NCBI GenBank assembly: GCA_945870145.1 | Contig: CAMBQV010000012.1 | Span: 1-32,142 of the forward strand | DNA: 32,142 nucleotides | Direction of reading: 5' to 3' | DNA from: Akkermansia muciniphila | GTDB lineage: Bacteria; Verrucomicrobiota; Kiritimatiellia; RFP12; UBA1067 | Shown: positions 23,661 through 29,453 of the stretch, one piece after another | Layout of the letters: each line of letters begins with the position of its first letter | Numbering within the stretch: position 1 is the stretch's first letter | Position numbers and translations under genes: made by a program | Notes under the pieces: generated by a model | What the model was told of the DNA's origin: nothing | Seen by the model: only the letters and a program-made list of their open reading frames with translations | Database searches by the model: none

Positions 23661-24845
23661 ATGACTGACTCAACTTTATCTTCTAAACAACAGCATAAAA
23701 GCTCGGCAGCCAGTCATCGTGGCTGTGTGAGCGCAGTGCTTCACCGCAAGACACCGGCCCGCATGGTCTATGCACCGAATTATTGGCAGTGGTTCGCGCA
23801 CCATCAGAACCACGGCCTGTTGCCCCAGGAGATTGCGCATTGCAACAGCCAGCTCGAGGTGATTCGTCATCTGGGTTTGGATGTCTTCAGCCGCAACATT
23901 TATTCGGATCAGAAAAAAGGGTGGTTCGGCGGATTGTCGGAAGAGGTGTGGGATGGTGTGACGGTTGAAGAGAACGTCGTTATGGAGGGCCGCGACCGCG
24001 TGACCACCCGGACCTATCATACGAAACGCGGCACGTTTACTGAACGTCAGCGGTACGTCTTTGCAGAGTCCACGCTTGTCCAGGAGGTTTTTGTGCTAGA
24101 TAACGCGCCAGATCCCTTTGTTGCGCTCGAAGAGTTGCTGCAGGCCCGGCGTTGGCGTTTCCTGCCGGAACATTATGCGCAGGAACAGGGGCTTGTAGGG
24201 GATGACGGGTTTGTAGTGGCAGGCGAGCTGTACAGTCCGCTCAAGGTCCTTCATTTGATGGCAGGCGCAATCAACACGACCTATATGATCGCGGATGACG
24301 AAGACCGTGTGAAGAAACTGCTCGGACTCCATGAGGCGGCACAACTTGATCTGGTCTCGCAGATGGCCCAGTCCGGTGTTCCGGCTATGATGGCGATGGA
24401 TAATCTCGATGCCGCCTTCCACACGCCGACCTACCTGGAAAATTTCTCCGCATCGTATTATGAGCAGGCCAGTCGGATCGCCCATGCAAAGGGCAGCACC
24501 TTTTTCATCCACGCCTGCGGCCACCAGCGTGTTAATCTGAAGTTCATTGATTCGCTCGGGGTCGACGGCCTTGAAGGCGTGGCATTCCCGCCGCTTGGCG
24601 ATGTACAGCTGGATGAGGTGATGGGGTTGACAAGTGACCGCTTCCTGATCACCGGCGGCATCAGTCCCATCGAGACAGAGAAGTTTAAGAGCGCAGGCGA
24701 GGTGCGCGCGTATGTCAAGGATCTGCTGACACGGATGCGGCCCTATTCGCATCGCTTTATGCTCGCGGCAAGCTGTAACACCTCCATCCGCACCCCCTGG
24801 AATGTCATACAGTGGTTCCGCGACGCGTGGCAGGAATTTGCATAA
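23661..24845 (+). CDS. uroporphyrinogen decarboxylase-fold protein, probable zinc methyltransferase relative
   Basis: A 394-residue cytoplasmic protein of the URO-D/MtaA superfamily (TIM barrel). TFFIHACGH and LAASCNTSI give His284-x-Cys286 and Cys372. This His-x-Cys...Cys set is the zinc-binding pattern of cobalamin-dependent methyltransferases such as MtaA, rather than of heme-pathway HemE. Other family marks are DNLDAAFHTP, DSLGVDGLEG and ITGGISPIETEKF. The first 30 residues are probably partly disordered. GGAGG at 23650-23654 fixes the start. No corrinoid protein or methyltransferase partner gene is adjacent, so the methyl donor and acceptor are unknown. Such orphan URO-D-like proteins are frequent in these bacteria; calling it hemE would be wrong. 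Confidence 0.8.
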   Translation: MTDSTLSSKQQHKSSAASHRGCVSAVLHRKTPARMVYAPNYWQWFAHHQNHGLLPQEIAHCNSQLEVIRHLGLDVFSRNIYSDQKKGWFGGLSEEVWDGVTVEENVVMEGRDRVTTRTYHTKRGTFTERQRYVFAESTLVQEVFVLDNAPDPFVALEELLQARRWRFLPEHYAQEQGLVGDDGFVVAGELYSPLKVLHLMAGAINTTYMIADDEDRVKKLLGLHEAAQLDLVSQMAQSGVPAMMAMDNLDAAFHTPTYLENFSASYYEQASRIAHAKGSTFFIHACGHQRVNLKFIDSLGVDGLEGVAFPPLGDVQLDEVMGLTSDRFLITGGISPIETEKFKSAGEVRAYVKDLLTRMRPYSHRFMLAASCNTSIRTPWNVIQWFRDAWQEFA

Positions 24846-24852
24846 AAAGTGG

Positions 24853-24954
24853 GAGCAGGGACATGAGGGACGATAGGGACGTGAGGGACAGACACGCTCA
24901 AGCAGAGAAAGTCCCTGCTGTCCCTCAGGTCCCTCTTGTCGCTTCCGTCCCCTG
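24853..24954. repeat. inverted word array (AGGGAC words / GTCCCT words)
   Basis: The left block (24853-24890) has four AGGGAC words with TGAG spacers. The right block (24910-24954) has GTCCCTGCTGTCCCTCAGG and further GTCCCT words. The blocks are approximate reverse complements around about 20 nt and lie directly after the stop of the URO-D-like gene. Confidence 0.8.
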
Positions 24955-24976
24955 ATCTCGTTTTAAGAGAAAAACT

Positions 24977-25912
24977 ATGCACAAAATCATTTTGGCGGGC
25001 GGGACAGGCTTTATCGGCGGGGCATTGGCCCGTCATTTTAGCGCGTTGGACTGGGAGGTGGTCGTGCTGACTCGGCACCCGAAGGCGCGCGCAGACCAGG
25101 TGCGTGAGGTCGGCTGGGACGGAGAGACAGTCGGTGACTGGGTTCGGGAACTCGAAGGCGCGGAGGCAGTCGTGAATCTGTCGGGCAGGTCCATTGACTG
25201 CCGCTTCACGCCTGCCAATCGGAAGCTGCTTCGCGATTCGCGAATTCAGTCCACGCAAGCCATCGGCCAAGCCATCGCGCAGTGCAAAGCGCCGCCCCGT
25301 ATATGGCTTAACTCCAGTTCGGCCTCCCTGTACAAGCACACCTTTGACACGGACATGGACGAGTCGGGCGTTCAAGGGGCGACCCCTGAGGCCAAGGATG
25401 AATTTCTCATGGAGCTCATTCATCAATGGGAGGAAGCTTTTGATTCGGTGCAGACCCCTCAGACGCGCAAGGTGGCCCTTCGCACGACGATGGTATTGGG
25501 CATGAGTAGCAACAGTGTAGTGCCTGTCTTGCGCAGGTTGACGCGGCTGGGGCTTGGGGGCTGGATGGGGAGCGGCAGGCAGTTTGTCTCCTGGATACAC
25601 ATCGAGGATTTCTGCCGTGGGGTGGAGTGGGTGATCGAACATGAAGACTTAAAAGGTCCTGTCAATTTCGCCGCGCCAAAGCCACTGCCGAACGCCGAGA
25701 TGATGCGTCTCTTCAGGGAGGCCTGCGGCATGCCCTTTGGGTTGCCAGCCATGGCCTGGATGCTGGAGATCGGCGCCTTCTTCCTGCGGACCGAAACCGG
25801 CCTCATCCTCAAAAGCCATCGCGTCGTACCTGGCAAGTTGCTGGCAAGCGGCTTCACCTTCCGCTTCCCCTCCTTCCGCGAAGCGCTTGCCAATTTAATT
25901 GAGTGTCAGTAA
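24977..25912 (+). CDS. TIGR01777-type NAD-dependent epimerase/dehydratase-like SDR (YfcH-like)
   Basis: A 311-residue extended SDR protein. The NAD(P)-binding GGTGFIGGAL is at residues 8-17. Family marks in order are AVVNLSGRSID, LNSSSASLY (the Tyr of the active site region), FLMELIHQWEEAF, RKVALRTTMVLG, GGWMGSGRQFVSWIHIEDF and the C-terminal DUF1731-like VVPGKLLASGFTFRFPSFREAL. This is the complete length of the family. The reaction is not known for most members. The canonical Tyr-Gly after the SASA strand is replaced by Tyr-Lys, so the catalytic site may differ. A short AAGAG precedes the ATG at 24977. It probably forms a unit with the upstream URO-D-like gene or is transcribed alone. Confidence 0.88.
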   Translation: MHKIILAGGTGFIGGALARHFSALDWEVVVLTRHPKARADQVREVGWDGETVGDWVRELEGAEAVVNLSGRSIDCRFTPANRKLLRDSRIQSTQAIGQAIAQCKAPPRIWLNSSSASLYKHTFDTDMDESGVQGATPEAKDEFLMELIHQWEEAFDSVQTPQTRKVALRTTMVLGMSSNSVVPVLRRLTRLGLGGWMGSGRQFVSWIHIEDFCRGVEWVIEHEDLKGPVNFAAPKPLPNAEMMRLFREACGMPFGLPAMAWMLEIGAFFLRTETGLILKSHRVVPGKLLASGFTFRFPSFREALANLIECQ

Positions 25913-25954
25913 GTGTCAATAAGTCTTCAACTTCAATGCATTTAATCTGCCTGT

Positions 25955-25978
25955 CCGCCGTAGCCTTGGCGAAGGTGG
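25955..25978 (+). repeat. REP-like CGTAGCC unit
   Basis: CCGCCGTAGCCTTGGCGAAG followed by GTGG. Its ends CCGCC and GGTGG can pair (one G-U). It is followed at 25981-26010 by GTCAATCC words. Same family as 5054-5080, 18349-18375 and 26986-27006. Confidence 0.7.
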
Positions 25979-26040
25979 ATCAATTAGTCAATCCGTCAAT
26001 CCGTCCTCAACTGCTGATACCTTTTTAAGAAATCCGTCGG

Positions 26041-26069
26041 TTGACAGAGTGTACAGAATTCTGTACACT
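26041..26069 (+). promoter_or_regulatory. toxin-antitoxin promoter with embedded 22-bp palindromic operator
   Basis: A perfect TTGACA (26041-26046) is followed 17 nt later by TACACT (26064-26069). A perfect palindrome with half-site AGTGTACAGAA covers 26048-26069, so it fills the spacer and includes the whole -10 box. By analogy with Phd/YefM systems, the antitoxin or its complex with the toxin should bind here and repress the operon. Confidence 0.85.
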
Positions 26070-26093
26070 AATGCACATATCGGAGAGATCATC

Positions 26094-26333
26094 ATGAAAA
26101 CAGTCACGTTAACAGATTTCAGGAGCCACGCATCAGGGATGTTGAGCGAAGTCGAAAAGGGAGAGACCCTGCTTGTCATGCGCCATGGCCGGCCTATTGC
26201 AGAGATATTCCCTGTTGGAAACGAAAAAAGCGGGCAGCCCTCCTGGAAAAGGCCAGGGCTGAGACTTTCGACAAAGGGAGTTAGCCTTTCTGAAATTATT
26301 TTAGCGGAGCGCAATCGTGAAAGTGTATCTTGA
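26094..26333 (+). CDS. Phd/YefM-type antitoxin
   Basis: A 79-residue protein with the Phd/YefM N-terminal fold: MKTVTLTDFRSHASGMLSEV, then EKGETLLVMRHGRPIAEIFPV. This region dimerises and binds DNA; the C-terminal part (from about residue 50, KRPGLRLSTKGVSLSEII) would wrap the toxin. GGAGAG at 26082-26087 favours the ATG at 26094 over an in-frame ATG at 26049 that lies inside the operator. It overlaps the toxin gene by 17 nt, so translation is coupled. It should neutralise the following VapC-like RNase and repress its own promoter. Confidence 0.9.
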   Translation: MKTVTLTDFRSHASGMLSEVEKGETLLVMRHGRPIAEIFPVGNEKSGQPSWKRPGLRLSTKGVSLSEIILAERNRESVS

Positions 26334-26730
26334 TTCATCGGCCTTTGCAAAACGCTTTATTGAAGAGCTTGGAAGCGATAAAGTCGAAGCGCTCTGTTTG
26401 TCAGCCACAGAACTAGGCTTGAGTGTTCTGTGTGTGCCAGAGCTAATCTCCGCGTTGAACCGTCGTCTTCGTGAGCATCAATTGACCCAGAGCCAATACA
26501 AGGAAGCGAAGCGACGTCTTTTGTCAGATGTCCGCGATGCCGATATCATCACGCTCACAACCTCTGTTGTCGGCTCAGCTATCCAGGTGCTCGAGGCGAG
26601 TCCTGTCCGAGCCATGGATGCGTTGCACGTGGCTTGTGCACTCGAGTGGGATGCGGAACTGTTCGCCTCCGTGGATGCGCAGCAACTGACAGCAGCCCGT
26701 CGAGCGGGATTAAAAACTGTTCAGATATAA
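26317..26730 (+). CDS. vapC: VapC-type PIN-domain toxin
   Basis: A 137-residue PIN-domain RNase. The acidic residues expected for metal binding are present: Asp6 in MKVYLDSSAFAK, Glu42 in VPELISAL, Asp101 in RAMDALHVACA and Asp120 in LFASVDAQQL. VapC toxins cut tRNA or rRNA when free of antitoxin. The start is GTG at 26317, inside the last codons of the antitoxin gene. The length is normal and nothing suggests it is inactive. The pair stands alone between a housekeeping-like SDR gene and the MoxR gene, so it may be a small mobile or addiction cassette, but no recombination site is visible. Confidence 0.92.
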   Translation: MKVYLDSSAFAKRFIEELGSDKVEALCLSATELGLSVLCVPELISALNRRLREHQLTQSQYKEAKRRLLSDVRDADIITLTTSVVGSAIQVLEASPVRAMDALHVACALEWDAELFASVDAQQLTAARRAGLKTVQI

Positions 26731-27214
26731 GCCCGAAGGTGGCGGGAGCGGCACTGCTCTTCTAGGCTTCCTAAAAGCGGCGTCGCACGGAATACCGTTT
26801 GCCGCCGCACTCCAAATCAACCACATCCTCTGCGCCCCCGCGCCAGGGTGCAATACTGGGGTACTGCGTAACAAATCCTCAAAATCCTGTTCATCCTGTC
26901 AAAAATGAATTTCGTCCGGTCCGGCACCCAGCGCGTGACTCTCCCTCACTTTAGAACTCTCGAACTTTAGAACTTCTTCGGCACAGCGTAGCCTTAGCGA
27001 AGCCGGCTAGCACTTCTCCCACCCTGCATTCTTCCCAATGCGGAGATGCGTACAACTGTACTGTAAGCATGTCGCAAAATTCCTCAAAATGAGTTCAAAA
27101 GGACTATTTGGCTTGTTTTCCGGTTGGACTTCTGTTGAAATGAGCCACGATATGTTTGGCATGGTATCTGCTTTATTAATAAGTAGAGTCTAAATTCGGA
27201 GGGGGAGTGAGCTT
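26731..27214. other. 484-nt gene-free stretch: several repeat units, leader of the MoxR gene
   Basis: No protein gene is supported. It holds a hairpin unit at 26777-26808 (outer GCGGCG/CGCCGC, inner ACGG/CCGT), AATCCTGTTCATCCTGTCAA-type words at 26875-26907, TTTAGAACT words at 26948-26976 and a REP-like unit at 26986-27006. The last 150 nt are AT-richer and should contain the promoter of the MoxR gene, but I see no convincing -35/-10 pair. GGAGGGGG at 27198-27205 is the ribosome site. Confidence 0.7.
26986..27006 (+). repeat. REP-like CGTAGCC unit
   Basis: GCGTAGCCTTAGCGAAGCCG plus G, a slightly diverged copy of the unit at 25955-25978. It follows an array of TTTAGAACT words (26948-26976). 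Confidence 0.6.
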
Positions 27215-28234
27215 ATGAATGAAGGAATCAACGATATCGAGGGCATCGAGAAACTGGGACAGGCACGGGATTTAGTCCTGGCTGAACTGAGGAAGACGGT
27301 CGTGGGCATGGAGGACGTGATCGACGAAATGATGATCGCTATCTTCTCTCAGGGACACTGTCTGCTGGTCGGTGTGCCTGGCCTTGCCAAGACGCTCTTA
27401 GTGAGTTGTTTGGCGCAAACCCTTGCACTCTCCTTTAAGCGCATCCAATTCACGCCTGACTTGATGCCCTCGGACATCACCGGCACCGAACTGCTACAAG
27501 ATGACCCGGAGACGCATGTCCGAAGCTTCAAGTTTTTGAAGGGACCTGTTTTTACCAATCTGCTGCTGGCGGACGAAATCAACCGTACACCGCCGAAGAC
27601 CCAGGCTGCGCTCCTCGAAGCCATGCAGGAGAAGAAGATATCCTCCGGCGGTAACGACTATGTACTTGATAAGCCCTTCTTTGTGCTGGCGACCCAGAAC
27701 CCGATCGAGCAAGAGGGCACCTACCCCTTGCCAGAGGCCCAGTTGGACCGGTTTCTCTTCAACATTGTTGTCAACTATCCGAGCCATCAAGAGGAGCTCG
27801 ATATCATGCGCCGTATCACGGCAGCAGAACAGCCGGAGATTAAGAAGGTGGTGGATGGCCCGACCATCATCGCATTCCAGCAATTGATCCGGCGTTTGCC
27901 TGTGGCCGATCACATCTTCGAATACGCTGCAGCGCTGGTCCGCGCTACGCGTCCGGCACAGCCAGAAGCTCCAGAATTCGTAAAGAAGTATATGGCGTGG
28001 GGTGCGGGTCCTCGCGCATCGCTCAACCTTATCCTTGCTGGTAAGGCTCGTGCGGCACTCCGTGGAAGGTGTCATGTGTCTATTGAAGATATCCAGGCAC
28101 TCGCCCTTCCCATTCTGCGCCACCGTATCATTCCCAACTTTGCGGCGCGTTCGGAAGGCATCACCTCGGATACGATCATCAATCGGCTTCTGAAGGAGCT
28201 GCCCTCTGACGAGAAACTGTACGCGAAGAAGTAA
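27215..28234 (+). CDS. MoxR-type AAA+ ATPase
   Basis: A 339-residue cytoplasmic AAA+ ATPase. Walker A is GVPGLAKT (53-60), Walker B is LLLADEI (116-122), and the family segment ATQNPIEQEGTYPLPEAQLDRF (159-180) carries the sensor Asn and a likely arginine. The C-terminal helical lid begins near residue 240 (AAALVRATRP). MoxR ATPases act as chaperones, usually for VWA-domain partners encoded next to them, as here. The strong site GGAGGGGG at 27198-27205 supports the ATG at 27215. The next gene follows after about 95 nt filled with word repeats, so cotranscription is likely but the spacing is unusually loose for this cluster type. Confidence 0.95.
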   Translation: MNEGINDIEGIEKLGQARDLVLAELRKTVVGMEDVIDEMMIAIFSQGHCLLVGVPGLAKTLLVSCLAQTLALSFKRIQFTPDLMPSDITGTELLQDDPETHVRSFKFLKGPVFTNLLLADEINRTPPKTQAALLEAMQEKKISSGGNDYVLDKPFFVLATQNPIEQEGTYPLPEAQLDRFLFNIVVNYPSHQEELDIMRRITAAEQPEIKKVVDGPTIIAFQQLIRRLPVADHIFEYAAALVRATRPAQPEAPEFVKKYMAWGAGPRASLNLILAGKARAALRGRCHVSIEDIQALALPILRHRIIPNFAARSEGITSDTIINRLLKELPSDEKLYAKK

Positions 28235-28322
28235 CCGGAGATCAGAGGACGGAGATCAGAGATTTCTGTCCTCTGCCCTCTGTCCTCCGATTTCTGACTC
28301 CTGACTTCTGACTTCTGAATTC
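28235..28322. repeat. inverted word array (GGAGATCAGA / TCTGTCCTC, CTGACTTCTGA words)
   Basis: The left block (28235-28263) has two GGAGATCAGAG words; the right block has CTGTCCTCTGCCCTCTGTCC and then three TTCTGACT-type words up to 28322. It reaches to within 10 nt of the next start codon and leaves no Shine-Dalgarno site there. Confidence 0.8.
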
Positions 28323-28330
28323 TAATACCC

Positions 28331-29260
28331 ATGTCCGAACAACTGCCACAAACGTTTTATCTGGAGCCTGAGCTTCTGCAGAAGCTAGGTGACTTGGAAC
28401 TTATCGCCCGTGAAGTGGTCGAAGGGTTGCGCGTGGGCAGTCATCGGAGTCCGTTGAAGGGGTTCAGTACGGAGTTCGCCCATCATCGGCAGTATGTGCC
28501 CGGGGATGCGATCCGTCACATTGACTGGCGCGTATTTGCGCGGACTGACCGTTACTACACGAAGCTCTACGAGGCAGAGACAAATTTCGATTGTTATATC
28601 CTGCTGGACGTCAGTTCGTCCATGACCTATGGTTCAGGCAAGGTCAGCAAGCTGGAGTACGCGAAGTTTTTGGCGGCGTCGTTGGCTTACTTGGTGCTCA
28701 AACAGCGTGATTCAGTCGGCTTATCCATCTTTGATTCAGAGCTCCGCACCTATTTGCCGCCCCGCTCCGCCATGAGCATTATCCTTCAGATTGATAAGTT
28801 GCTACGCGAAATCCGGCCGACCCCGAAGAGTGCCATAGCCAAGCAGTTATATGACATCGGACTCATGATCAAGCGGCGTTCGGTTGTTATTCTTATCTCG
28901 GATCTGCTCGCTGAAACCGATGATATTTTGGCGGGGCTTGACCATCTGAGGTTCGCTGGTCATAACGTGAATGTGTTACATACACTCGATCCTTACGAAT
29001 TGGAGTTTCCGTTCAAGGGCACTTGGCGCTTTGAGGGGCTTGAACAGGAAGAGCATCTGACGACCCAGCCCGAACGGATTCGGGATGATTATCTCGCCAA
29101 CATGAAGGCCTATCTGGAGCGGTTGCGTACGGGCTGTGCCGCCAGCATGATGGACTATATGACAATCGACACCTCACGTCCCTTGGACGCGGTGCTCAGT
29201 GAGTTCTTCTTCAATCGGGAATCCACGTTGTCAGGAACGTCCGTGGGAGCGAGGTTGTGA
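28331..29260 (+). CDS. DUF58 domain protein
   Basis: A 309-residue protein with the core DUF58 pattern: GSHRSPLKGFSTEFAHHRQY, VPGDAIRHIDWRVFARTD and YYTKLYEAE. It is followed by a VWA-like start LLDVSSSMTYGSG, in which Asp93-x-Ser95-x-Ser97 would be the MIDAS metal site. No membrane segment is present, so this is the short soluble type. DUF58 proteins are encoded next to MoxR and BatA-type proteins and are thought to work with them in the envelope. No ribosome site is visible before the ATG at 28331, where a repeat array abuts the start. Confidence 0.93.
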   Translation: MSEQLPQTFYLEPELLQKLGDLELIAREVVEGLRVGSHRSPLKGFSTEFAHHRQYVPGDAIRHIDWRVFARTDRYYTKLYEAETNFDCYILLDVSSSMTYGSGKVSKLEYAKFLAASLAYLVLKQRDSVGLSIFDSELRTYLPPRSAMSIILQIDKLLREIRPTPKSAIAKQLYDIGLMIKRRSVVILISDLLAETDDILAGLDHLRFAGHNVNVLHTLDPYELEFPFKGTWRFEGLEQEEHLTTQPERIRDDYLANMKAYLERLRTGCAASMMDYMTIDTSRPLDAVLSEFFFNRESTLSGTSVGARL

Positions 29261-29266
29261 GTTTTG

Positions 29267-29424
29267 AGGAATAATGGAATGATGGAATACTGGAATATTG
29301 GAAGAAGGTACTCTTGGGGAGCGGCGCAGGCCTCTGCGCCACAGGCACGCAGGCGCGTGCCCCTCCCATGCCAACAATCTGTCTTTCCCCAACATTCCAC
29401 CATTCCCATATTCCAACATTCCAG
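29267..29424. repeat. nested repeat element: TGGAAT arm, 51-bp three-way-junction core (copy 2), ATTCCA arm
   Basis: The left arm (29267-29303) has AATGGAATGATGGAATACTG and further TGGAAT words. The core (29317-29367) is an exact copy of 21247-21297, with outer stem GGGAG/CTCCC and two hairpins whose loops contain complementary GCCT and AGGC. The right arm (29387-29423) has CCAACATTCCACCATTCCCA and more words, roughly the reverse complement of the left arm. The plan matches the element at 18376-18520 although the core differs. It lies between the DUF58 and BatA-like genes. Confidence 0.85.
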
Positions 29425-29453
29425 TTTGAAGCTAGCGACACGTCAGTAACATT

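Noticed and set aside
23661-24845. Annotation of the URO-D-fold protein as HemE
   Set aside because: The His-x-Cys...Cys zinc pattern belongs to methyltransferase relatives, and no heme genes are nearby.
24743-25642. Minus-strand open frame of 299 codons opposite the SDR gene
   Set aside because: It lies antisense to a complete TIGR01777-type protein with clear motifs, runs through the 24853-24954 word array, and has no recognisable domain.
26731-27214. Mobile-element or attachment site next to the toxin-antitoxin pair
   Set aside because: No flanking direct repeat, integrase or tRNA end could be seen; the stretch contains only the same dispersed repeats as other gaps.
29264-29449. Short open frames on both strands between the DUF58 and BatA-like genes
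   Set aside because: They translate the word arms and the 51-bp core and would recur wherever the element does; not protein-like.
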